A stretch of DNA of 64,000 nucleotides from Asterias amurensis (taxonomy: Eukaryota; Echinodermata; Asteroidea; Forcipulatida; Asteriidae). Below the pieces are notes generated by a model. That model was given only the letters and a program-made list of their open reading frames with translations. It made no database searches and was not told where the DNA came from. Of the stretch, positions 28,035-40,235 are shown one piece after another (within the stretch, counting starts at the first letter, position 1; each line of letters starts with the position of its first letter). The position numbers and the translations under genes are program-made. The stretch covers positions 18,168,694-18,232,693 of the forward strand of contig NC_092656.1 in assembly GCF_032118995.1 (NCBI RefSeq). The letters are read 5' to 3'.

Positions 28035-29229
28035 TAAACAAGTAATGTTGATTACAAGTAATGTTATTCTAGTTTAGCCTACTTGAAAGTAAACTTTTGA
28101 TTCGATTCAATGATATGTGTTCCTTGACACACCCTCTGCTCGATGCACTACCTAAACCAATACCCAACCCAAAACCCAACAAGACAACAAAAGAGTGTTT
28201 TTAGTATTCCCCTGTTTTGCTCCGACTCGCGATGTAACGTGTCGTGTCCGTTTCCGTGTAATGCCCCAATACGTGTACGTGCGTTTCTCCTTCCACTTTC
28301 ATTTTACTCACGGCGAGAGCAACCGGTTCGGACGAGGAAATGCTCGAGGTACGCACGGAAGGTTGTTCGTCTGGGGAATTCTGCGACAACACTTTTGCAA
28401 TTTATTTTGAAATGCCAAAGCTTGAGGCTTGAGGTTATTAATCTTCTTCTAAGGACACCATTGACAATCAATTCGCACAAGGTAAGCGTTGTATTCCGAA
28501 GATGTGTCAATATTGCAGAATATTATGGTATCAATTTGAATCGGGTGTCTCTTTGACAATTCAAACGAAAACGAATAATAAGCCTAAGCTGTGCATTTTC
28601 CGGAAAACACATTTTCAGAATTGTGTGTTATTTGATTTGATTATGCACGTCAATACTCGGCATTACTCCACAGTTTGTTACCGGGGTTTAACAAAAGGTT
28701 ATGACATGCAAAAAGTCCAGACAGTATTTAGCAAAGTTAATGTACTACAACCTCGTCAGTTCTGGAGTTGAATGAAAATCTCTACGTTAGTTGATTTGAA
28801 ACTATTGTCAAACCGGTGGTTATAAACTATTTGAATACAATACAATACAACATACAATGCAATGGGTTTTTATATAGCGCCATTTCATTTAGACCACAGC
28901 GCTTTAGACAAACAATAGCAATGCAGATAATACAACAAATGAACAATAAAGCAATAAACAGACACTAAGGAAAAAAATGTTTTTTTTAAGACAGAAGCAG
29001 AACTCACTCTCTCCTTGATTCAAGCGATGTGAGATTTAGTGAAGTCAGATGGGTACCTCAGGTAGCCCACCTGCAGTCTCTATAAACATGCACGATCAAA
29101 CGAACCTAATGTACATCACGATGAAGGAAACATGGTACGTTTCACCTGATGTGTTATAAGTGCCTCCCTGTTGAAAGAGCGGTAACATCATGGAGGGTTA
29201 TCTGCCTGTTATTATAATGAAGTTCCAGA
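28035..29229. other. No gene; repeat tail near 28833
   Basis: 28833-28930 reads on the minus strand as a GGCGCTATATAAAAACCC motif followed by pentanucleotide ATTGT units, a LINE- or SINE-type 3' tail. 28200-28400 is less AT-rich, with some CpGs. Several short open frames overlap there, but none resembles a known family. Confidence 0.45.
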
Positions 29230-29559
29230 TTAAAAGCACTGGACACTAGTGGTAAATGTCAAAGAATAGCCTTCACAGCTCGTGTATCTCAACATGTGCA
29301 TAAAATAACAAACCTGTGAAAATTTGAGCTCAATCGGTCATCGAATTTGCGAAGTTGTGTGCGTTTAGATGGTTGATTTCGAGACTTCAAGTTCTAAATC
29401 TGAGGTCTCGAAATCAAACTCGTGGAAAATTACTTATGGCACTTCAGAGGGAGCCGTTTCTCACTTATACCATCAACCTCTCCCCATTACTCGTCACCAA
29501 GAAACCTTTTATGCTAAAAAATATTTTGAGTAATTACCAATAGTGTCCACTGCCTTTAA
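29230..29559 (+). mobile_element. MITE-B copy 8
   Basis: TTAA-bounded, with small internal deletions. Abuts the next copy. Confidence 0.9.
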
Positions 29560-29922
29560 AAGCACTGGACACTATTGGTAATTGTCGAATATCAGTATTC
29601 TCACTTGGTGTATCCCAACATGCATTGCATAAAATACATGCATAAAATAACAAACATGGAAAATTTGAACTCAATTTGGTCATCGGAGTTGCAAGAGAAT
29701 AAAAAAACGAAAAAAAAAACTCGTAATGTTGCACAACTTTTTTGACCGGTGCTTTTAGATGCATAATAAAAGGCTTCAGCTGAAGTATTTTTTATTATTT
29801 TAGTGAGAAATTACCTCTTTCTCAAAAGCTACACAACTTCGGAGAGAGCCGTTTCTCGCAATTTTTGTACCATCAGCTCTCCATTGCTCGTTAATTTACC
29901 AACAGTGTGCAGTGCTTTTGTG
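29556..29922 (+). mobile_element. MITE-B copy 9 (diverged), sharing a TTAA with copy 8
   Basis: Begins at the TTAA that closes copy 8, same orientation; right end ACAGTGTGCAGTGCTTTTG. The internal hairpin is largely gone. Confidence 0.75.
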
Positions 29923-30738
29923 TCTAAGGGTTTTGCAACATTATAGTGGCGGTTTCCTCCATTTCATATGTCTATGCAGCAACATCCTAGTTAAGAACTC
30001 TTACTTTATACACAGATTCTGAAGCCTAGCCTAATAGCATCCAAATTGTAAATTGCTGTTTGAAATTTTGTCCTTCACTATGTAATGGTGATTTATGACG
30101 AAGAGCATCGTTGAAATAGCTATATGCATTTAAGTGGTAATCTGTAATCTGTATAAATAATAAAAAAAAAATAATAATAATAATAATAATCGTAGTTTTG
30201 TCTTTCCTGAACCCCCCACAACGCTCTAACTAGTCTTAATTGGTTCAATGGATTGATAGTGGCATTGTTAGCCATAGTCGAGCGTACCCACTGCATGCAT
30301 ACGACGCATCGATTCAAAGTACCCCATTATGATTTAGAATGTTGAGTCTCTTTGTCAAGGCCGTTATTCCTCAAGTTCTGCTTCTCACCAAAATAACAAA
30401 CTCAATGTTAATCAGATGTACACATTTTGGTTGAATATTACGATCAAAATACGACTATTAAACTATGGGTTTGTTTCCTTCTTTAAAGCTGTTTTATTTA
30501 ATTATGTAGAGTTGATGTTGCCACACAAATTATACAAATTTATTGTTTTCTTGAATAGTCCATGTTTGTATGTATTTCTTTAAAACCCAGTTATAGGCGG
30601 TAGAAAATGCCAAAAGGTTTAGGATAAAAAAATAATAAAAACACAAGCTGGTTGAGAACGTAAAGGGCCGAAATAAATACAGAGAAGGAGCTAAGAGATT
30701 AAAACTTTTAACAATGCGGTTTTAAAACAGTGAAAACC
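29923..30738. other. No gene; short AAT microsatellite
   Basis: Poly(A)/AAT run at about 30162-30190. Nothing else recognised. Confidence 0.5.
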
Positions 30739-31104
30739 TTAAAGGCAGTGGACACTATTGGTAATTACTCAAAATAATTATTAGCATAAAACCTTACTTG
30801 ATAGCGAGTAATGGGGACAGGTTGATGGTATAAAACATTGTGGGAAACGGCTCCCTCTGAAGTGACGTAGTTTTCGAGAAAGAAGTAATTTTCCACGAAT
30901 TTGATTTCGAGACCTCAAGTTTAGAATTTGAGATCTCGAAATCAAGCATCTGAAAGCACACAACTTCGTGCGACAAGGGCGTTTTTTCTTTCATTATTAT
31001 CTCGCAACTTCGACGACCGATTGAGCTCAAATTTCCACAGGTTGGTTATTTTATGTGTATTTTGAGATACACCAAGTGAGAAGACTAGTGTCCACTGTCT
31101 TTAA
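30739..31104 (-). mobile_element. MITE-B copy 10
   Basis: TTAA at both edges; a small deletion near the right end removes part of the GTCTTTGACAATTACC segment. Confidence 0.9.
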
Positions 31105-32050
31105 ATAATTCGGCAGTTTATTCTACATTCTGGCACCAGTGTCAATTAGGCTAGAATGAAAGCCTGTATTTGTTTAGCCATGAAAACTCTGAGGGCAAAA
31201 TCAGAAGTAACGGTGGGTAGTTGTGTTGGGTATAGGAAATTACGTTTGACATACTTGGGCCAAGGTATGCTTTTATAAAAACAAACCCATTGTTTGTGTT
31301 TATGGTTTACAACCTAATAACTTTGGTACATTTTAAGTTACACCGGGAACTAATGTTAACCTACAACCGTTTATCAATAATCGAAAAATATTGACAACTT
31401 ATCGAAATGAGTGCAAGTCGATATTTCTAATCAGGCAGATCGCTCACTGTTCTAGCATTCTGTTATTGTACGTAATACGAGATTGGAGTTCGGTTCTGTT
31501 TTGAGCTTGGATTTTTGCATACAGGCGCCCTTGAACTTGGCATTTTTGTGAGACTGTGCTTTGTGATGTGTGTTATTGTATGTCTATCTGCAAGGACGTT
31601 AGCTTGATCGGCAACACACAGTAAGATTAATTCATGCTAGGCCTACCCATGATGGCATTTACACATCATTGGAAAATGGCCTTCTGACTTGTCACGGTCA
31701 CGTTTAGCACATTTAAATTCATGTAAATTACAAGCCAGTTGTTGACTCTGTCTGCAATGAAAGGCCGTCGTACTTATGTCAAATTCTTAGCTCCAAATTG
31801 CAGGTACCTATATGAGTGGATTGCGTGTCGTATGAACCACTCCAGCCCCAAACCCCTTATGGTTGGAAGACGGGTACAAATGTACTGACGTCACTAAGCA
31901 ACCACGTTAAGAACTTACCACTTTTAATGGCTTTTGGGATTGGTTTTGTAGAACTGCGTGTTTGAACAGCCGTCTAATTCCATCTTATAAGGGAAAGTTA
32001 GGATAAAATCAATGATTAATTGCAATGATTTTGAACCGTCACTTTTTTGG
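31105..32050. other. No gene recognised
   Basis: AT-rich. Nothing recognised. Confidence 0.45.
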
Positions 32051-32420
32051 TTAAAGTCATTGGACCCTTTCGGTACAACAACAAAAAAGTTCACAGATTT
32101 ACAAATAACTTACAGGGTTTACAGAAGGTAGTGGTGAAGTACTTCTCTTGAAATATTATTCCATGAAATGCTTTACTTTTTGAGAAAACAGTAAAACAAT
32201 ATCAATTCTCGTTAACGAGAATTACGGATTTATTTTAAACACATGTCATGACACGGCGAAACGCGCGGATACAAGGGTGGGTTTTCCCGTTATTTTCTCC
32301 CGACTCCGATGACCGATTGAGCCTAAATTTTCACAGGTTTGTTATTTGATATAGAAGTTGTGATACACGAAGTGTGGGCCTTGGACAATACTGTTTACCG
32401 AAAGGGTCCAATGGCTTTAA
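32051..32420 (+). mobile_element. MITE-A copy 3
   Basis: TTAA at both edges, GTCATTGGACCCTTTCGGTA at the left; palindrome AATTCTCGTTAACGAGAATT at the core. A clean representative of the family. Confidence 0.93.
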
Positions 32421-33315
32421 AGTCCGACTAATCTGTTCGGGAAACTTCGTCTGGACTTGCGCTCTGTTATTGTCCGACTTTTGAAGCGGTTAAAAACTGA
32501 CATTTTTTTTCAAGATGGTCGCACCAAGCACTGTACCGTATACAAATTCTCAGACGAGTGAACCATCAACTTTTAAGTTGTTTGTTTGAATCTCAATGTT
32601 ATCATGCTCTATTCTGATCAAGTCTTGCAATCTCATCATGCACAAGGACCAGATTGCTCAAAGGAAAATTACTACTTTCTCTAAAAGTTTAAACGTAGTG
32701 AGATATTTAACAGAGTCATACTCGACTCACAAAGTTTATTTCCCTTGGATTTATTTGATCATGGTTTTGAAATGAATAAAATCCATGGCAATTTAGTTTC
32801 TGAAAAGGCTTACCAAGAATGAAGTAAACTAGAAATGAAAAGTGATTTTTTTTTTCTCTTATTTTTTATTTTACGGTAAATTAATTACTTCCTTTGGAAA
32901 CATCCTATACACTTCCTAAATTTTTTTATATATTTTTTTAAATAATATATAGACAATTTGTCCCCGCTGTTTCTTAACAATAAACTTTGTTCTGCAAATA
33001 AATCTCCAATACTAACGCCAATTAGACCGCTGAGACTTTAAATCCCCGCAAACCTTCCATACAATTCCATCTTCAAATCAAGTAGCGAACGAAATGCAAC
33101 TATTGAGAGTGCTTTATATCAAATACAACTTAAATTCGATTCAAAAAATTGCCAGCAAAAGTTTTCAGCTATCATTCTGTTTGATCTCGAAGGACTTTTA
33201 ATAGTCGCTTCTTGTATGGAGCGCGTATGCGTCACTCAGAGACGCTCAAGGCGCGTTAACATACGTGTTTCATACGAGACCTAGGCCTTCCAGGAACGAT
33301 GTATGTAATGATTTT
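32421..33315. other. No gene recognised
   Basis: AT-rich with a long T-rich stretch near 32850-32945. Nothing recognised. Confidence 0.45.
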
Positions 33316-33445
33316 ACAATGTGCTGTAACCAGGAACACCGGGCGAACCTCTTTCCTTTTTGATATTAAAGTGCACTGGGTTCTTTTACGTGCGTTACAC
33401 AAAAACACACGGGACCAACGGCTTTACGTCCTAGTACAATTCTAG
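33316..33445 (-). mobile_element. SINE body fragment
   Basis: ACCAGGAACACCGGGCGAAC, then GTGCACTGGGTTCTTTTACG and GGGACCAACGGCTTTACGTC, correspond to the non-tRNA body of the SINE at 8816-9100. The tRNA head is absent. Confidence 0.6.
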
Positions 33446-33577
33446 TCTTCATATAACGGTCTATTTTCGGTATAATTAACGTCTAATTCTTTTCGAAATT
33501 ATGTGTTAGGGTCATTGCAAGTCTATGTCACTGTCAAGTCTTAAATTATACTTTTTTGTTTGTTTTACGTATTGCAG

Positions 33578-34680
33578 GAAACTCCACGTCAATGCAATCT
33601 GGTTGGAATTTGTGCCGTTTCTACAACAGCAGAAACGACATCGACCGACTCGAACTACGTCTAGTCCGGATTGAACGATTTCAAATTGAAAGTCAAAAAT
33701 TTAACTAAGTCCATAAGTGTTTTACGCACAGAGACTTTCGATGACCGGCCCTGTGGCAGTGTTTATTAACAGTTGAGTTGGCCGAACTTTTACAGCAAGT
33801 ACAGTTCTGCCGACCATTTTCTTCAAAACGAATTGAAATGAGTTTCTTGTTCTGAGGTTGTGATGATGACATCTGTATAAGCCTGTACTGTGTTAACTAG
33901 ATCATCTCACACCTGACATATCCTTGGTTAGTGACACCTAAGTGATTGTCCACTAGTGCTAAGACTGTAATACGTCATGTCCACTGATAGAACTATCAAA
34001 TCCCTACTGGCAACATCCATCGTTTGTTTACCATAACAGGGAGACACATGGGAGTTTGCAATCTGAAGCCAATTAATATTCCGCCCTTCACTGAGGTATG
34101 AGAACAGTCATGCTCGGTTTTGCCAATCAATTGATTTCTAGAGTAATTTACCGTCTCAGTGACTCCTCGACATCAGAAGAAGCTAGAACTGTGCCTGTAA
34201 CGTACTGCTAAGCTTTAGTAAGGGTTGATTTACGAGGTATTATATCACCGAGGTTTTGTAACTTGTCTTTAGGCTTAGGGACAATTTCGCTAGCAAGCTG
34301 AGAATGTTTGACGGAGTACAATAATTCCTCTTTTATTTCTGCTGCATTCGAGAAGTTCTCACGGTCAAATAATTGCATTTCAGATGATTCATGTTTGCTT
34401 CATCTGCGTCTGATAGAACCCAGAGAAGTTATCGATCCTATTAATCGCTTCAATTCATCATAGAATATTATTCAATCTGTCCAGAGGCGCAACTAACGTG
34501 TAAGGACTTAGTAATGGTTATTGTCTTACCAAAGGACAGTAAGTTTGGACTGTTTTAAACATACATCACTTGAATCGTATACTTTCATCACAGCAAGAAC
34601 AACTAAACTGAAATAAGACAATAAGACTGCAAACTGACGGTTCACATCCCAAGAATTCCAATCATCTTGATACAGTCAAC
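33578..34680 (+). other. Upstream region of the GPCR, possible 5' UTR exon
   Basis: An acceptor-like TTGCAG ends at about 33577 after a pyrimidine-rich stretch. From there to the start codon no strong donor was found, so this may be the 5' UTR part of the coding exon. Several out-of-frame ATGs precede the start. Evidence is weak. Confidence 0.3.
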
Positions 34681-35793
34681 ATGGAGTACGAGTTGGCAAC
34701 TACCAGCTATAATATGACTCTGGATAACACCACCAGTGTGTGGACAACGGATGCACCAGAGCCCCCGTACAGACTGGTTCTATGGATAATCTTAGAGAGC
34801 ATCATTGGTTCACTTGGCGTCATTGGTAATGGGCTCGTACTTGTTGTATTTTTTCGAAGTAAGTCTAGAAATCTTGTGAATCTATTCATTATAAATCAAT
34901 CTATGATTGATTTCACAAGCTCCTTAGTATATCTACTGATCCATCTTGGACCTAAAGTGCAACTTATACCAGGCAACCCAGTGCACTCAATCCTCTGCAA
35001 AGTTTGGGTATCTGAATATGTCATGTGGTCTCTCTTTATATCATCAAGCGCTAACCTGGTATGCATTACACTTGAACGCTATATTGCAACCATGAAGCCA
35101 GCCTGGTATAGGAAGAAAGTTGTAGCAGTCAAGAAAAGGATTGTTGTTGTTGCTGCATGTGTCTGGGCCTTTGGATTTCTTATTGATGCTATTTGGGCAG
35201 CAGTACAGGAGGTCTTACCAGGTAACTTATGCGTACCCATCTACTCATCTCCTGCGTCACAAGCTATTAGTGGCATCACCATCTTCTTTGTTACGTACCT
35301 GGGACCTTTATCCGTAATGGCGTTTAGTTATACAAGTATCGTACGTAAATTAAGACAACAGACAGCGAAAGTACAGGCCCAATCTCCGGCTAGGACTCTA
35401 TCTAGTCGTGTGAATGCTACTGAACCAAGATCTGTACAAGGTTCTCTACTTAACAATAAACGAAATGCTCGAGCTAATAACACACGATCTAGAGCAACAA
35501 GAAATGTGATTAAAACTATGATGATTGTCTCAGCAACATATGCCATTACTTGGGCTCCCATAGCCTTCAACTACCTCATCTTTAACTTAGGTGGACCTTT
35601 AGATTTTACAAGTGTTTGGTATGAAGTTACCAAACTTTTCGTTCACGCTAATATGTGTGCAAATCCCTTCATTTATGCTATGCAGTACAGACAGTTTCAA
35701 ATTGGTTTAAAACGTTTGTGTTGTTGTTGCAAAAAGGAGTTGGACAATCGTGACCTGACGGTATCGGTCTTGGGGCCGACCTCCGGAACATAG
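34681..35793 (+). CDS. Orphan class A (rhodopsin-type) GPCR, peptide-receptor-like, single exon
   Basis: 370 residues in one exon, a normal length for the family. The N-terminus has two N-glycosylation sequons (NMT at 11, NTT at 16). Seven hydrophobic segments lie at about 32-57, 66-89, 105-128, 152-173, 196-221, 279-302 and 314-333. Landmarks: GNGLV in TM1, with the TM1 Asn at 50; an Asp in TM2 (SMID, 77); Cys106 and Cys184 for the extracellular disulfide; ERY (132-134) in place of DRY; TWAP (290-293) where CWxP is usual; NPFIY (328-332); and a CCCC run (347-350) as a likely palmitoylation site. Intracellular loop 3 is long and basic. It should sit in the plasma membrane and couple to G proteins; the ligand is not predictable by eye. 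Galanin/allatostatin-like peptide receptors and echinoderm orphan expansions are the closest guesses. Confidence 0.88.
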   Translation: MEYELATTSYNMTLDNTTSVWTTDAPEPPYRLVLWIILESIIGSLGVIGNGLVLVVFFRSKSRNLVNLFIINQSMIDFTSSLVYLLIHLGPKVQLIPGNPVHSILCKVWVSEYVMWSLFISSSANLVCITLERYIATMKPAWYRKKVVAVKKRIVVVAACVWAFGFLIDAIWAAVQEVLPGNLCVPIYSSPASQAISGITIFFVTYLGPLSVMAFSYTSIVRKLRQQTAKVQAQSPARTLSSRVNATEPRSVQGSLLNNKRNARANNTRSRATRNVIKTMMIVSATYAITWAPIAFNYLIFNLGGPLDFTSVWYEVTKLFVHANMCANPFIYAMQYRQFQIGLKRLCCCCKKELDNRDLTVSVLGPTSGT

Positions 35794-35950
35794 CAAGTAA
35801 AAAGTACTGAAGTATTGTCAAAGGAGTACATGCAAACAAGCCATTAATGATGTTGATTATCTTAAATTGAAGAAATGGAATAAGCCCATAGTTAGGAACT
35901 GCAGATTCCCTGACAAAACAAAGTTTAAGCAAAATGTGTGGTTGTGTATT

Positions 35951-35956
35951 AATAAA
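35951..35956 (+). promoter_or_regulatory. AATAAA poly(A) signal of the GPCR gene
   Basis: First canonical hexamer, 158 bases after the stop codon. Confidence 0.55.
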
Positions 35957-36039
35957 ACGTGAACACTGAGTTTAACATTAAGTTCGAATTTTTTTTGAAG
36001 GCCTTTATGGTGAGTTTCCAGAAACCAACGCTATAGATT

Positions 36040-37090
36040 CTAGTTAAAACAAATTAGTAGTACTCTAGCAAACTAATGATTATTAGCACCACGATGTTAC
36101 TCAAGCAAACTAATAATTATTAGCACCAAATTGATATCACCAAGAAAATTAATGACTATTGGCAACAAAGTGTTAGCCAAACTAATGATTTTAATGTTAG
36201 CACACAGTGTTAATTAATACTATAATGATTTTCTAGCACAAAGTGTCAGCAAACTAATAATTGTAAGCACCGAATTTGTTAGTACTCCAAGAAACTCATG
36301 ATTTTTTGGCACCAAAGTGCAGTATACCAAGCAAACTAATGATTATTGGCACCAGCGTGCAAGTACCAAGCAAACTAATGATTATTGGCACCAGAGTGCA
36401 AGTACCAAGCAAACTAATGAGTATTGGCACCAGCGTGCAAGTACCAAGCAAACTAATGATTATTGGCACCAGTGTGCAAGTACCAAGCAAACTAATGATT
36501 ATTGGCACCAGAGTGCAAGTACCAAGCAAACTAATGATTATTGGCACCAGAGTGCAAGTACCAAGCAAACTAATGATTATTGGCACCAGAGTGCAAGTAC
36601 CAAGCAAACTAATGATTATTGGCACCAGAGTGCAAGTACCAAGCAAACTAATGATTATTGGCACCAGAGTGCAAGTACCAAGCAAACTATTGGCACCAAC
36701 GTGCAAGTACCAAGCAAACTAATGATTATTGGCACCAAAGTGCAAGTACCAAGCAAACTAATGATTATTGGCACCAGCGTGCAAGTACCAAGCAAACTAT
36801 TGGCACCAACGTGCAAGTACCAAGCAAACTAATGATTATTGGCACCAAAGTGCAAGTACCAAGCAAACTAATGATTATTGGCACCAAAGTGCAAGTACCA
36901 AGCAAACTAATGATTATTGGCACCAAAGTGCAAGTACCAAGCAAACTAATGATTATTGGCACCAGCGTGCAAGTACCAAGCAAACTATTGGCACCAACGT
37001 GCAAGTACCAAGCAAACTAATGATTATTGGCACCAAAGTGCAAGTACCAAGCAAACTAATGATTATTGGCACCAGAGTGCAAGTACCAAG
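36040..37090 (+). repeat. 39-bp minisatellite with degenerate left border
   Basis: From about 36327, some 20 tandem units read ACCAAGCAAACTAATGATTA + TTGGCACCAGAGTGCAAGT. Three units lack 7 bp (AATGATT) and fall into a higher-order pattern. Left of 36327 older, scrambled units (CAAACTAATGATTATTAGCACC) extend back to about 36050; a short worn tail follows the right edge. Adjacent to the GPCR 3' end. Confidence 0.95.
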
Positions 37091-37761
37091 AGTGCAAATA
37101 CTCCAGTAAACTGATAATTACTATTAGCACCAAACATAGGACTATCATGTACATATTGTGAACCCTTTGTCGAACACGATGTTGTTGTTTTTTTGCAGAA
37201 TTCACCATCACAAAAACGTATGACATACCTTCTATGTTATTACGCGCAATATATATGTTATCGTAAGTTAAGGGATTCAGTTTGTAAACCTAATTATTCG
37301 CCAAAGAAGGGCTTTGTATCTAATCGCCTATGTCAAAATGAACAGTCGACTAACACCAGATAGTATACAAAACACCTACTGCAGTTTGATAGAAGAATTT
37401 CGTAAGAAGTCGGTTCTTGATTTTTCCTTGCGCATGTCCATAGCAAACCATTCAGGTTGTCGAACAAGAGCTAATGGAAAACTGGTTTAAAATTACTGCT
37501 GGTGATGCACTTGAACCGTTCTGACACTGTACTAAAGGCCCCTAATTGCTGTTTCCCGCTGCTGGATGCAGTAAAGACCAAGAATAGGTCAGAAATTAGA
37601 TTTGCCGACCATGGCTGTATTAAATTGCTGTGGTCTTTATAATTTACGTTCCGCAATGGAATTGCTTGAAGAATATAGAAAGGGGAAAAGAATATAGAAT
37701 TATCTTACATCGTAGGACAACCTAATTTTGTATTTGTGGTCTAGTAAATTTAATAACTTCG
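37091..37761. other. No gene recognised
   Basis: Begins with worn minisatellite remnants to about 37135. Nothing else recognised. Confidence 0.45.
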
Positions 37762-38153
37762 TTAAAGGCAGTGGACACTATTGGTAATTGTCAAAGACTA
37801 GCCTTCACATTTGGTGTATCTCAACATTATGCATAAAATAACAAACCTGTGAAAAATTGAGCTCAATCGGTCATCGAAGTTGCGAGATAATAATGAAAGA
37901 AAAAAAACACCCTTGTCACACGAAGTTGTGTGCGTTGCGTTTAGATGGTTGATTTCGCGACCTCGAATTCTAAACTTGAGGTCTCGAAATCAAATTCAGG
38001 GAAATTACTTCTTTCTCAAAAACTATGGCACTTCAGAGGGAGCCGTTTCTCACAATGTTTAATACCATCAACCTCTCCCCATTACTCGTCACCTAGAAAG
38101 GTTTTATAATAATTGTTTTGAGTAATTACCAATATAGTGTCCACTGCCTTTAA
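37762..38153 (+). mobile_element. MITE-B copy 11
   Basis: TTAA at both edges, well-kept hairpin; 2-bp insertion in the right ACCAATATAGTGTCC. Confidence 0.92.
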
Positions 38154-39898
38154 AAAATCGAAGAGCATAAAATAGTAAACAATGATTTACACTACTGTCG
38201 TAGAACTCCAGTCTGATATTACTAAGATTTGACGGAATACTAATGTATTTTGTACATCCGATCGCACTTTCTAAAAGTAAGCGTTCATCGCTCAAGCTAT
38301 TTTAAAACGAATGACATTTAATTGTTTTGCACTCATCATGGTACTCCCTTAACAGAGGTCCGCTGGCTAATGCCAGAAGAAAAACCTGAGGACCACTCAA
38401 AAATATATGCAAGTGGCTCGGCTGGTTATTAGTCAAAGTTAAAAAAGCATTTCTATTTCATATTAAATATTGACCGAGTTAAAATAAAGTGGCGGACTTG
38501 TGAAATGACAAGCTAACTCAGTCCATGTTGGTTAGTCATTAAACAACTTCAGGGTAAACCCAAAATACCAGGGAAGGCATCAGATTTACGCAGTACGGTG
38601 CAATATTTAATATCTCAAGTGGTTGATGCAAATTCCCATTCACAATTATGCACTTGTTTTGTGAGTTAAAATGAAGTGATCTCATGGGTTACATGTAGCG
38701 TGTGTTTGGGGGGGGGGGGGGGGGGATATATAGCTTTGCCGAGATCCAATCTGAATAATACCACCATCCGGACATGGTTTCCTCTGTTCTGAGAGGGTCC
38801 CTTACTATTTGATATGTGGGCAGATTATTATACCTGAGCGGGCTAACCCAGAAATCCATTTACCATTTCTATATTATTGAACCAGTTATTATTAGAAACG
38901 TTCACGCCCTAATATGCGTCACATGAGCAAGGAATGTATTGTGTTTGGAATCATTGTCGTGTGAATAAAGCCTTAGATTTGACACTTGCCACCCATGAAT
39001 GCATTGTGAGAAAGTGTTACAGTTTTGTTCAAGCCCAGTCGTGCAAAAACACCCATTCAGTTTGTCTAAAAAGTGGAAATTCAATTCTTTACGTGCGCGG
39101 TCATTGGAATGGCTCGTGTAAATGATGAAAGCCGTCGAAAATTGTATCTAAATATACCTATATTGAGACAAAGATTAGATTACAGACGACCTATCTTCAA
39201 GAGCAAAGTGTGTTTTATTGAATATACCGGTAGGCCTATACCACAATTAGTATCGTGTCAAGGTTATAATTCTGTATTTGTAAAAGCATTACGTACCAGT
39301 TAGCCAGTTTTGTTTCGTTTTGTTTGTTTCATTTCCATGGTTTAATTGTGAATCTATGTTAAAAAGTAACTTTCAAATTTAATGAAATTACTTTGTGGGT
39401 TTTTTTTCCAGGGGAAAAAATGGGCACCACGATGACACTGTTTGATTGTTTGAGGTTGGGTTTTTTATGGGGGTTTTTGTGTTTTTGTTTGTTTGTTTGT
39501 TTGTTTGTTTGTTTGTTTGTTTGTGTGTTGTGGTGCTTGTTTGTTTTGGCATGCTGTTTGTGTGTTGTCATTGTTCGTTGGTTCCTTGCGATGAAAATAA
39601 TTATAAACCTTGTAAAGTTAGTTTCCGAGTTTCAATAAATCATATCATCAAGGCAGTCTACAGCAATTGTCAGCAATTACAGTGCAAGACTTCTTCTCCG
39701 CCGTAATCACAGAAATATTGGTATAACAACACGCAAATACACATGTGCAGCCATTTTGGGTCGCATGTGGCAAGGATTTTGCAGCCGGCCGTGTGGCATT
39801 GTGGGAACGGACTTCCGTCCACAAACATTTGTAACTTCCGCATGGGCTGACCTGTTTGCCACATTTCCTGGGGTTTGATCGTAAGTGTGAAACGACCG
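38154..39898. other. No gene; G18 run and TTTG microsatellite
   Basis: 18 consecutive G at 38708-38725, and a TTTG microsatellite at about 39487-39524. The open frames across the latter are products of the repeat. No family resemblance elsewhere. Confidence 0.55.
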
Positions 39899-40046
39899 TG
39901 CATATTCCTGGGAAATAGTACCCCCGGGAGTTATCAAATTGGGATAGTGAGAACGGTTGCTGGGGTGGCGGTGGGGTTAAAAACTCCCGGGATTTTCCCG
40001 GGAGTTTATTTCCCGGGAAATGGCTCTGTAGTGTGAAAAGGGCTTA
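39899..40046. repeat. CCCGGGA-rich inverted repeats, possible small MITE
   Basis: AAACTCCCGGGATTTTCCCGGGAGTTT is a near-perfect palindrome at about 39980-40007, flanked by further CCCGGGAA and TTCCTGGGAAAT motifs. Ends were not defined. Confidence 0.4.
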
Positions 40047-40235
40047 AGATATAATTACGTCTCAATGGCCTTTGTGCCTTTGTTATTTTTATTGTCTGGA
40101 TCGCCTTTAGATAGTGATTATTTTCGCTTTTTGGTTATCCGCAGGATTGTTCTCTGTGTAGTCATACTTCTATTGCCTATTATTTGTATGTACTGTTTGC
40201 CTGGAAATAAATAATAAATAAATAAACAAATAAAA
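40047..40235 (+). repeat. Possible LINE 3' tail with AAAT units
   Basis: T-rich non-coding stretch ending in GCCTGGAAATAAATAATAAA and further AAAT units, as seen at non-LTR element 3' ends. Confidence 0.35.

Noticed and set aside
28143-28771. Overlapping open frames of 60 to 137 residues on both strands
   Set aside because: No recognisable domain, no coherent splice sites, and both strands open at once in a less AT-rich patch.
36327-37090. CRISPR-like direct repeats
   Set aside because: Units are contiguous with no unique spacers, and the genome is eukaryotic.
36276-37109. Open frames of 79 to 171 residues on both strands
   Set aside because: The 39-bp unit is a multiple of three without stops in several frames; these are artefacts of the minisatellite.
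38708-38725. Run of 18 G as a regulatory quadruplex
   Set aside because: A single homopolymer run gives no four-tract evidence and may be a sequencing length artefact.
39393-39706. Open frames rich in Phe, Cys, Leu and Val
   Set aside because: They are translations of the TTTG microsatellite.
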